Assembly: GCA_955652215.1 (NCBI GenBank)
Contig: CATPAX010000045.1
Coordinates: forward strand, 1 to 5,145
Direction of reading: 5' to 3'
DNA from: an uncultured Solirubrobacteraceae bacterium
GTDB taxonomy: Bacteria; Actinomycetota; Thermoleophilia; Solirubrobacterales; Solirubrobacteraceae
Length of the DNA stretch: 5,145 nucleotides
Part shown: positions 1 through 4,704 of the stretch, in pieces
How the letters are laid out: every line of letters starts with the position of its first letter
Numbering within the stretch: the first letter of the stretch is position 1
Made by a program: the position numbers and the translations under genes
The notes under the pieces: generated by a model
Databases searched by the model: none
The model's input: only the letters and a program-made list of their open reading frames with translations
Told to the model about the DNA's origin: nothing

Positions 1-318
1 GTGGGCGTGACGGCCCAGTCGGTGGCCGGTTCGCTTGCGATCTACCTGTCCGTCGGGCTGATTTTCGCCTGGGTGATCGGCTTCGTGGCCCAGCTCGACG
101 GAACGCCGTACTTCGCCCAGCACACCAGCGGAACCCAAGGTGACAAGGTCTATTTCAGCTTCACCGTCTTGACGACGACTGGCTTCGGCGACTTCACCCC
201 CGCGACACCAGCCGGACACGCGCTCGCGGTGATAGAGATGCTCACCGGCCAGCTGTACCTGGTCACGGTCATCGGACTGCTGATCGGAAACTTCGCCGCC
301 AGGCGGCGGCCCGTCTAA
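1..318 (+). CDS. Potassium-channel-like pore protein, C-terminal part (N-terminus outside window)
   Basis: The visible 105 residues form one pore module of the two-transmembrane ion channel type (Ion_trans_2-like). A hydrophobic helix spans about residues 10-31. A re-entrant pore helix follows at about 49-58, then the selectivity filter TTTGFGD at 58-64, and a second helix at about 72-98 ending in a basic tail (RRRPV). The filter matches the TxGYG/TxGFGD signature of K+ channels, so passive K+ conduction across the cytoplasmic membrane is the likely role. No regulatory nucleotide-binding (RCK/TrkA) domain follows. Members of this group that I recall in actinobacteria have further N-terminal membrane helices. 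The GTG at base 1 is therefore probably an internal valine codon and the gene is cut by the window edge. The stop is TAA at 316-318. The family call is firm; ion specificity is inferred from the filter alone. Confidence 0.85.
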   Translation: MGVTAQSVAGSLAIYLSVGLIFAWVIGFVAQLDGTPYFAQHTSGTQGDKVYFSFTVLTTTGFGDFTPATPAGHALAVIEMLTGQLYLVTVIGLLIGNFAARRRPV

Positions 319-321
319 CGC

Positions 322-400
322 GCGGTTTGGGGGCCTCCACCCCCGGCATCGTGGTGCGCGCAGGCGAGCGATCGACGGGCAGGCTTGCTTGCCAAACCGC
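322..400. repeat. 9-bp perfect inverted repeat in the intergenic gap
   Basis: GCGGTTTGG at 322-330 is matched by its reverse complement CCAAACCGC at 392-400, with 61 nt between the arms. It occupies most of the 105-nt gap between the channel gene and the next gene. The right arm ends 23 nt before the ATG at 424. It could be an operator with two half-sites, or coincidence; no function can be assigned. Confidence 0.35.
329..344 (+). terminator. Weak candidate hairpin after the channel gene
   Basis: GGGGG at 329-333 pairs with CCCCC at 340-344 around a 6-nt loop (CCTCCA), starting 10 nt after the TAA stop. The stem is strong for its length, but no T-run follows. A classical intrinsic terminator is therefore not demonstrated. 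Confidence 0.3.
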
Positions 401-423
401 CGCCGCGGCACCATCCTCCGGGA

Positions 424-1863
424 ATGACCGAACAGCCGGAGGACGGCCCCACTCATCCCGCTCCAGATGCTGCTCCGGCGCCCGTACGAGCGCCGCACCG
501 GCACCGAATCCTGATCGGCACGCTGTTCGTCCTCGCGACGATCATCGGCTTCGCCGCCGCCCACGCCGTGTGGGTGAACCGGCAGGCACTCAACACCGAC
601 AACTGGACCAACACGAGCTCGCGGCTGCTCGAGAACCAGCAGATCCAGACCGCGGTAGCGGCCTACGCGGTGAACCAGCTATTCAGCTCGGGGATTCCTC
701 AAGCAGAGCTCAAGGCCGTGTTGCCCACGAAGCTGCAGGCACTCGCCGGCCCGATCAGCTCGGGGTTCCAGCAGCTCGCCGGCCAAGTCGCACCGAGGGT
801 TCTCGCCTCGTCACAGGTCCAAACCGCGTGGCGTGAGGCGAACCGTGCGGCGCACTCGACGCTGATAAAGATCATCAACGGCGGTGGCTCTCTGGCATCG
901 ACGAGGGGTGGCGCCGTCACGCTCAATCTGCACGCGATCATTGCCCAACTCGCTGCGTCTTTGGGAGTGCAGCAGCAGGTCGCCGCTGCGCAATCGAAGC
1001 TTCAGGCGAATCAGGGCACGGTGCAGGGGGCCGCGAACAAGCTCGGCATCACCCTACCCCCCTCGACCGGCCGGCTGGTGATCATGCGCTCCAATCAGCT
1101 GGGAACGGCGCAGGACATCGCCGGCGGCGCCAAGGGTTTGGCGCTCGTGCTTCCGCTGCTCGCGTTCGCGCTGTTCATTCTTGCCGTGTGGCTGTCCAGA
1201 GGTCACCGACAGCAGGCCTTGAGGATGACCGGCTGGTGCTTCGTCGGCATTGGCCTGCTCGTGCTGATCGAACGCCGAGTTGCCGGAAACGAAGTAGTCA
1301 ACGCGCTGGTGAAGAATCCGTCGAACAAGCCGGCCGCCCACCAGGTGTGGGCCATTAGCACAACGCTGCTCTATGACATCGCCGTCGCGTTGGTCGCCTA
1401 CGGGCTGGTCTTCGTCGTCGCCGCATGGCTCGGAGGCCACACGCGTCCGGCGACGGCTGTGCGACGTGCACTCGCCCCGACCCTTCGCACCCGACCCGCC
1501 GCTGCCTACCTCACCGTATACATCGCGCTGCTGCTCGTGGTCTTCTGGGGCCCGACACCCGCCACGCGCCAGATCCCCTACATCATCGGATTTATCGTGT
1601 TGATCGCCATCGGTGTCCATGTCCTGCGCGGCCAGGCGGCCAGGGAGTTTCCCAACGCTCAGGCCGGCGACACGATGCGCTCGATACACGCGTGGAACGC
1701 GCAGCGGCGACAGCCTGTCGCGCCGGCGCCCATGCCGGTAGCAGCGGGGCACAACGCCGGCCGTGTCGCCGGACTGGAGCGCCTGGCACAGCTTCACGCC
1801 GACGGGGCCCTCACGGACGCCGAGTTCGCGGCTGAGAAGGCGGTCCTCCTGAACGGCTCCTGA
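424..1863 (+). CDS. Six-helix membrane protein with extracytoplasmic domain and C-terminal SHOCT tail
   Basis: This is a 479-residue integral membrane protein of unknown function. A proline/alanine-rich cytoplasmic N-terminus (1-28) precedes transmembrane helix 1 at about 29-51. An extracytoplasmic region of about 185 residues follows, including the segment VQTAWREANRAAHSTL, which resembles a W..ANR.AH element I recall in related actinobacterial membrane proteins. Helices 2-6 lie at roughly 239-258, 267-283, 316-337, 361-376 and 384-402. The last 32 residues form a SHOCT motif (LAQLHADGALTDAEF), a short helical pair found at the ends of many bacterial proteins and thought to mediate oligomerisation. 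I chose ATG 424. The frame stays open to a TTG at 385, but that adds only a non-conserved Pro/His-rich stretch. Neither start has a clear Shine-Dalgarno. The topology is well supported; no biochemical role can be assigned. Confidence 0.85.
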   Translation: MTEQPEDGPTHPAPDAAPAPVRAPHRHRILIGTLFVLATIIGFAAAHAVWVNRQALNTDNWTNTSSRLLENQQIQTAVAAYAVNQLFSSGIPQAELKAVLPTKLQALAGPISSGFQQLAGQVAPRVLASSQVQTAWREANRAAHSTLIKIINGGGSLASTRGGAVTLNLHAIIAQLAASLGVQQQVAAAQSKLQANQGTVQGAANKLGITLPPSTGRLVIMRSNQLGTAQDIAGGAKGLALVLPLLAFALFILAVWLSRGHRQQALRMTGWCFVGIGLLVLIERRVAGNEVVNALVKNPSNKPAAHQVWAISTTLLYDIAVALVAYGLVFVVAAWLGGHTRPATAVRRALAPTLRTRPAAAYLTVYIALLLVVFWGPTPATRQIPYIIGFIVLIAIGVHVLRGQAAREFPNAQAGDTMRSIHAWNAQRRQPVAPAPMPVAAGHNAGRVAGLERLAQLHADGALTDAEFAAEKAVLLNGS

Positions 1864-1896
1864 CGGCGCCTGCCGATCAGTCACCACCGCAACCGA

Positions 1897-1922
1897 ATGC
1901 GCGCCATTTGCCACCATGCGCG
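1897..1922 (+). repeat. ATGCGCG direct repeat upstream of the response regulator
   Basis: ATGCGCG occurs at 1897-1903 and again at 1916-1922, 19 bp apart start to start (close to two helical turns). The second copy lies where a -35 element would sit relative to the -10-like TAGTGT at 1939-1944 (17-bp spacing). This arrangement would suit an activator or autoregulatory site, but a 7-bp repeat in GC-rich DNA may be chance. Confidence 0.3.
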
Positions 1923-1938
1923 AGCTTGAGGGCTGCCA

Positions 1939-1944
1939 TAGTGT
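1939..1944 (+). promoter_or_regulatory. -10-like hexamer for a possible leaderless transcript
   Basis: TAGTGT fits the actinobacterial TANNNT -10 consensus and ends 6 nt before the regulator's ATG at 1951. No Shine-Dalgarno lies in the bases just before that ATG (CTCGCC). Together these fit transcription starting at or next to the A of the ATG. There is no good -35 match at the expected distance. Confidence 0.4.
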
Positions 1945-1950
1945 CTCGCC

Positions 1951-2634
1951 ATGGCTTTGCGTGTGGCGATCGCTGAGGACAGCTACCTGGTTCGGGAGGG
2001 ATTGAGCCAGCTGCTGGCTGGTGCGCCGGAGCTGGACGTGGTTGCGGTGTGTGAGGACACATACTCGCTGCTCGAGGCGATCGAGCGCGATTCCCCCGAT
2101 GTGGTCCTGAGCGATATCCGGATGCCGCCGTTTCGCGAGCGCGAGGGTATCCGGGTGGCCGCCCAGCTGCGCGAGACCCATCCGGGGATCGGAGTGGTGA
2201 TCCTCAGCCAGTACGCCGATCCGATCTTCGCGCTCGAGCTGTTTGAGTCAGGTTCGGAGGGGCGCGCGTATCTGCTCAAGGAGCGCGTCGGGGATCGCGG
2301 CGAGCTGGTTGGGGCGATTCAAGCGGTCGCTGAGGGCCGATCGATGGTCGATCCGAAGATCATCGATCTCTTGATCGCGGAGCGTGCGCGCGCGTCGGCG
2401 TCGCCGCTCGATGAGCTCACGTCGCGTGAGCGCGAGGTGCTCGCGGAGGTGGCGACCGGGAAGAGCAACGCGGCGATCGCGTCTTCGCTGTTCTTGACCA
2501 AGCGCGCCGTCGAGAAGCACATCAACGCGATCTTCATGAAGCTGAACCTGCGTGAGACCGGTGATACGAGCAGGCGCGTAAAGGCGACCCTGATCGTCCT
2601 GGCCGATGATGGCCCGCACTCAACCGAAGGCTGA
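1951..2634 (+). CDS. NarL/LuxR-family two-component response regulator
   Basis: This is a complete 227-residue DNA-binding response regulator. The receiver domain (about 3-125) carries the acidic pair E9/D10, the phosphoacceptor D55 (in VVLSDIRMPP), S86 at the switch position and the conserved K110 (YLLKERV). After a linker, a LuxR-type helix-turn-helix fills about 153-217. Its motif is LTSREREVLAEVATGKSNAAIA, with the recognition helix around TKRAVEKHI. Phosphorylation by a partner histidine kinase should switch dimerisation and promoter binding. All key residues are present and the length is normal. The gene stands alone, 87 nt after the preceding membrane protein gene and 146 nt before the next gene, so it probably has its own promoter. 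The kinase encoded on the minus strand from 4665 is of the matching family and is a candidate partner. Its target genes cannot be read from the sequence. Confidence 0.93.
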   Translation: MALRVAIAEDSYLVREGLSQLLAGAPELDVVAVCEDTYSLLEAIERDSPDVVLSDIRMPPFREREGIRVAAQLRETHPGIGVVILSQYADPIFALELFESGSEGRAYLLKERVGDRGELVGAIQAVAEGRSMVDPKIIDLLIAERARASASPLDELTSREREVLAEVATGKSNAAIASSLFLTKRAVEKHINAIFMKLNLRETGDTSRRVKATLIVLADDGPHSTEG

Positions 2635-2681
2635 CCGGCTGTCGGGACAGCGTGGCGGGGCCAATCGTCGCGCGATGGCAA

Positions 2682-2701
2682 GAACGGGACCTCACCCGTT
2701 T
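2682..2701 (+). terminator. Candidate hairpin terminator after the response regulator
   Basis: AACGGG at 2683-2688 pairs perfectly with CCCGTT at 2695-2700 around a 6-nt loop, with a flanking G-T wobble at 2682/2701. Only a very short T-run follows. A second small hairpin (GCTGT/ACAGC, 2638-2651) sits just after the stop codon. Together they are the best candidates for ending the regulator transcript, but neither is a textbook terminator. Confidence 0.4.
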
Positions 2702-2769
2702 CGGTTGATGCGTCAGGCCTCGTATGGCTCGATATTCGATCCGCACACGTAATCGTTGACCGATCTCCG

Positions 2770-2775
2770 AAGGAG
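2770..2775 (+). promoter_or_regulatory. Ribosome-binding site fixing the start of the CMD-like gene
   Basis: AAGGAG, a strong Shine-Dalgarno, lies 5 nt before ATG 2781. It clearly selects this start. It also contrasts with the two preceding complete genes, which have no recognisable site. Confidence 0.8.
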
Positions 2776-2780
2776 TCCAT

Positions 2781-3128
2781 ATGCCCGTCGTAGGAGCGGA
2801 TACACACCAGACCTTATCCGGCGTCGCAACCGGCGACATGACGCTTCTCGAGGACGCTCTCGGGCTGCGCGAGGCGCAGCTCGAAGCGACAGGCCTCGAC
2901 TCGCGGACATTCGCGCTCGTGAAGATCGCCGCCTTGATCGCGCTCGATGCCCCGCCGGCGTCCTATGCGTGGCAGGTCGCGAACGCGCTCAGTGACGGAG
3001 CGACCCCGGAGGACATTCTCGCCGTGCTCCGAGCTGTTGCGCCGCAGGTCGGCGGTCCCAGAGTTGTCGCCGCCGCGCCCGAGATCATGGTCGCGCTCGG
3101 ACTGGCACTTCCCGAGGACTCGGAATAG
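2781..3128 (+). CDS. Carboxymuconolactone-decarboxylase-like (AhpD-fold) small protein lacking cysteines
   Basis: This 115-residue, soluble, mostly helical protein resembles the CMD/AhpD-like superfamily. The core runs from about 38 to 100. It includes LDSRTFALVKIAALIAL (39-55), the helix ASYAWQVANAL (60-70), and the turn and helix DGATPEDILAVLRAVAPQVG (72-91), which correspond to the family's usual hairpin of helices. Classical AhpD enzymes use a CxxC pair for peroxide-linked thiol chemistry. This protein has no cysteine at all, so it cannot act by that route. True gamma-carboxymuconolactone decarboxylase activity is also not implied, because no aromatic-degradation genes are nearby. The function is therefore open; a binding or structural role is possible. 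It starts a four-gene same-strand run. Its TAG stop (3126-3128) overlaps the next gene's ribosome-binding site, which supports co-transcription. Confidence 0.8.
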   Translation: MPVVGADTHQTLSGVATGDMTLLEDALGLREAQLEATGLDSRTFALVKIAALIALDAPPASYAWQVANALSDGATPEDILAVLRAVAPQVGGPRVVAAAPEIMVALGLALPEDSE

Positions 3129-3132
3129 GAGG
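3127..3132 (+). promoter_or_regulatory. Ribosome-binding site of the small SHOCT gene, overlapping the upstream stop
   Basis: AGGAGG, a near-perfect Shine-Dalgarno, sits 6 nt before ATG 3139. It shares two bases with the TAG stop of the CMD-like gene. This decides the start at 3139, rather than earlier in-frame codons such as 2947, and suggests translational coupling. Confidence 0.85.
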
Positions 3133-3138
3133 TCGGCG

Positions 3139-3420
3139 ATGTTCATGCGACGTCGTCCTCTGCTCCGTGCCGCAGCGGTAGGCGGTGGTGCCTATGCCAT
3201 GGGCAGGCGCCGAGCCATGGGGCAGCAGCAAGAGGCCAGCCAGGACCAGCGAATCGACGACCTCGAGAGCCAGCAGGCGGCAGCGCCGGTGGCGCCCTCG
3301 AGCGCAGGTATCAGCTCGGACGCGGTACAGAAGCTCCAGGAGCTCGGAAAGCTCCACGAGCAGGGCGTGCTCACAGATGACGAGTTCGCAACACAGAAGG
3401 AACGATTGCTGGCGAGCTGA
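3139..3420 (+). CDS. Small SHOCT-domain protein, probably membrane-associated
   Basis: This 93-residue protein has three parts. The basic, alanine/glycine-rich N-terminus (MFMRRRPLLRAAAVGGGAYA then MGRRR, 1-25) could be a short membrane anchor or glycine-packed helix flanked by arginines. A polar Gln/Glu-rich segment follows (about 29-46, with QDQRIDDLESQQ suggesting a short coiled coil), then a Pro/Ala linker. The C-terminal SHOCT motif spans 59-93 (LQELGKLHEQGVLTDDEFAT). The architecture is typical of short actinobacterial SHOCT proteins, whose function is not known; the SHOCT unit is thought to drive oligomerisation. The gene begins 10 nt after the CMD-like gene with a strong Shine-Dalgarno. 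The frame is open upstream to 2947, but that part overlaps the CMD gene and is arginine-rich shadow sequence. The gene call is firm; the role is unknown. Confidence 0.85.
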   Translation: MFMRRRPLLRAAAVGGGAYAMGRRRAMGQQQEASQDQRIDDLESQQAAAPVAPSSAGISSDAVQKLQELGKLHEQGVLTDDEFATQKERLLAS

Positions 3421-3433
3421 AGGTGGCGATCGT

Positions 3434-3490
3434 ATGGCGCCGACATCCTCGCAGGGCGCAGCTGAGCGTACGTTCGAGCCTGGGCGCTGA
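3434..3490 (+). CDS. Possible 18-codon leader ORF
   Basis: An ATG at 3434, preceded by AAGGTGG (3420-3426, 7-nt spacing), opens an 18-residue frame, MAPTSSQGAAERTFEPGR. It ends at TGA 3488-3490, 9 nt before the GTG of the repeat gene and in the same frame as that gene. The peptide has no recognisable motif. It is noted because its stop lies in the hairpin loop holding the next gene's ribosome-binding site, so translation could couple the two. It may equally be chance. Confidence 0.25.
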   Translation: MAPTSSQGAAERTFEPGR

Positions 3491-3498
3491 GGTGCGCC
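3483..3498 (+). promoter_or_regulatory. Hairpin presenting the ribosome-binding site of the repeat gene in its loop
   Basis: GGCGC (3483-3487) and GCGCC (3494-3498) form a perfect 5-bp stem around the loop TGAGGT, which holds most of the Shine-Dalgarno GAGGTG (3489-3494). The GTG start at 3500 comes 5 nt after the Shine-Dalgarno and just after the stem. The site supports GTG 3500 as the start. Whether the fold controls translation is inference. Confidence 0.45.
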
Positions 3499-3499
3499 G

Positions 3500-4099
3500 G
3501 TGGCAGGGCTAGCCTCCCTCAGCGCCACCGCATTGCGCCCAGGGCGCCGGCTCGTCCTGCTCGGAGGGCGTGCGGGGCGAGGTGCCCGGCAAGCAGTCTC
3601 CCAACCGGCCAGATGGGCGGTCCTTTCGTCGCTTGATGCGGCGCTGTCCGCGGCCGATGCCGCGCTGAGCTCGCCGCTCGCCCAAGAGGCGCTCGGTCGG
3701 ATCTTGGGCAGCCGCCTGGCCGCCGATGTGTTCCCGCGGCGGGTCGCCCCGGCCCTGCGTAGCCCGGATCTCGAGCGGATGATCGCGCAGGTCCTCGACA
3801 GCGCGGATGCGGAGCGGCTCATCGGACAGTTGATCGACAGCCGCCTCGCCGACGTGGCCGTACGGCGGTTGCTGGAGAGCGACTGGCTCTGGGTCCTCAT
3901 CGAGGAGGTCGTGGGAAGCCCCTCCGTGACGGCGGCGATCAGCCAGCAGGGCGTCGGCTTCGCCAACCAAATCGCCGGGGTGGCGCGCGACCGCTCCCGA
4001 ACTGCGGATGACCGGCTCGAGCGGCTCGCCGCGCGCCTGACGCGGCTTGTCCCTCGTGCCGCCGGTCGACCTGGCGTCGAGCCCGCGTCAGGACCATGA
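3500..4099 (+). CDS. Helical 13-residue-repeat protein of unknown function, RDD gene partner
   Basis: This 199-residue protein opens with a basic, Gly/Arg-rich N-terminus (1-40). A repeat region spans 58-152, with units starting at S58, S71, S88, S101, S114, S127 and S140. Most units are 13 residues and follow Ser-x-x-hydrophobic-x-x-x-hydrophobic-x-x-hydrophobic-hydrophobic-x, for example SPDLERMIAQVLD, SADAERLIGQLID and SRLADVAVRRLLE; the second unit carries a 4-residue insertion. This predicts a stack of short amphipathic helices. A charged helix (160-184) and a Pro/Gly tail follow. There is no convincing transmembrane helix or catalytic motif. I recall similar repeat segments at the N-termini of RDD proteins in related actinobacteria, so this gene may be the detached N-terminal half of such a protein. 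The start is GTG 3500 with GAGGTG 5 nt upstream; the 3' end overlaps the RDD gene (ATGA). Confidence 0.8.
   Translation: MAGLASLSATALRPGRRLVLLGGRAGRGARQAVSQPARWAVLSSLDAALSAADAALSSPLAQEALGRILGSRLAADVFPRRVAPALRSPDLERMIAQVLDSADAERLIGQLIDSRLADVAVRRLLESDWLWVLIEEVVGSPSVTAAISQQGVGFANQIAGVARDRSRTADDRLERLAARLTRLVPRAAGRPGVEPASGP
3671..3955 (+). repeat. Seven consecutive ~13-codon units encoding a serine-initiated helix repeat
   Basis: The coding units begin at serine codons 3671, 3710, 3761, 3800, 3839, 3878 and 3917. Five of the first six units are exactly 39 bp; the second is 51 bp; the last is 39 bp if cut after G152. The repetition is clear at protein level but poor at DNA level, so it is old and held by protein structure, not a recent tandem duplication. 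Confidence 0.7.
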
Positions 4100-4704
4100 T
4101 GGCGCGGCTTTATCCACCGCCCGCGGATGGGGAGGTAGTCAATACGGGACTCGACGACGCGCTCCGTAACGGTGCCGGACCGAACCCCGATTCGGGTATC
4201 GCGTACGCGGGCCTCGTCACGCGAGCAATCGCGATCGTGGTCGACGCAGTGCTGATCGATGGAGCCGCATTCGCGGTGACCGGTGCGGTGCTGCTGGTGG
4301 AGTCCGTGTTCGCCCCGTGGCCCAAGCACCACACACTTGCTCTCACAGCCGGCGGCGCCCTGTTCTTCGTCTGGGTGATCTCCTACTTCGCCGTGTTCTG
4401 GACGACCACCGGACAGACGCCGGGCGGACGGGTCATGCAGATCCGGGTGACCCGCGCGGACGGCACTCGCCTGCGGCCGCGACACGCTTTTGTTCGGCTC
4501 GCCGGCATGGTGCTTTCACTGCCGTTCTTCTGGGGCTATCTACCGATTCTCTGGAGCGCGCGTCGCCGGACTGTGTTCGATGTCATGGCGGGCACCGTCG
4601 TCACGGAGCGCCCACCCTTGTCCGGGACGGATCAAGGTGGTGACTCGGGCCGCGTCTCGCACTCTCACGCGAGCGGGATCGCGCCCGCGAGTACGGTCCC
4701 CTGA
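4096..4704 (+). CDS. RDD-family integral membrane protein
   Basis: This 202-residue protein belongs to the RDD family, named for a conserved Arg and two Asp. Here these are R43, D50 and D55 in RAIAIVVDAVLID, at the start of the first membrane helix (about 45-70). Helix 2 spans about 82-102, followed by the family motif GQTPGGRVMQIRV (106-118). Helix 3 spans about 134-153, and the closing RRRTVFDVMAGTVV (156-169) matches the usual C-terminal R..D..AGT..V signature. RDD proteins are widespread. A few have been linked to ion or solute transport, but the function here is unknown. The start overlaps the preceding stop as ATGA. The second ATG (4099) is 5 nt from an AGGA at 4090-4093 and may be the true start. 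The last 13 codons, including the stop, overlap the convergent kinase gene. Confidence 0.88.
   Translation: MMARLYPPPADGEVVNTGLDDALRNGAGPNPDSGIAYAGLVTRAIAIVVDAVLIDGAAFAVTGAVLLVESVFAPWPKHHTLALTAGGALFFVWVISYFAVFWTTTGQTPGGRVMQIRVTRADGTRLRPRHAFVRLAGMVLSLPFFWGYLPILWSARRRTVFDVMAGTVVTERPPLSGTDQGGDSGRVSHSHASGIAPASTVP
4665..4704. other. 40-bp tail-to-tail overlap of two convergent genes
   Basis: The RDD gene stops at TGA 4702-4704 on the plus strand. The kinase gene stops at TGA (4667-4665) on the minus strand, so the 3' ends share 40 bp. Inside the overlap, GCGGG (4673-4677) can pair with CCCGC (4684-4688), a short hairpin usable on both strands, without T-runs. The two transcripts would be complementary here. 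Confidence 0.8.

Noticed and set aside
1..3. GTG at base 1 as the true start of the channel gene
   Set aside because: It coincides with the window edge, upstream bases cannot be seen, and the family normally has more N-terminal helices.
385..423. TTG 385 as the start of the membrane protein
   Set aside because: It has no ribosome-binding site and adds 13 unremarkable residues, whereas ATG 424 gives a normal cytoplasmic N-terminus. The choice is not certain, because 424 also lacks a good site.
327..836. 169-codon plus-strand frame over the start of the membrane protein gene
   Set aside because: It is Arg/Ser/Pro-rich shadow sequence in another frame. The 424 frame has clear transmembrane and SHOCT features.
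1864..1875. CGGC/GCCG hairpin right after the membrane protein stop
   Set aside because: It is only a 4-bp stem with no T-run, too weak to call a terminator.
1054..2181. 375-codon minus-strand frame opposite the membrane protein and the response regulator
   Set aside because: It has low-complexity Arg/Gln/His-rich composition and no motif, and it crosses two genes and the intergenic promoter region.
2729..2739. TCGA-TAT-TCGA small palindrome upstream of the CMD-like gene
   Set aside because: The four-base arms are too short to separate from chance, and no convincing -35/-10 pair could be placed around it.
3085..4485. 466-codon open frame on the minus strand across the SHOCT, repeat and RDD genes
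   Set aside because: The translation is rich in Arg, Ser and Pro with no domain or hydrophobic pattern. It is antisense to three well-supported genes. Long antisense frames are expected in high-GC coding DNA.
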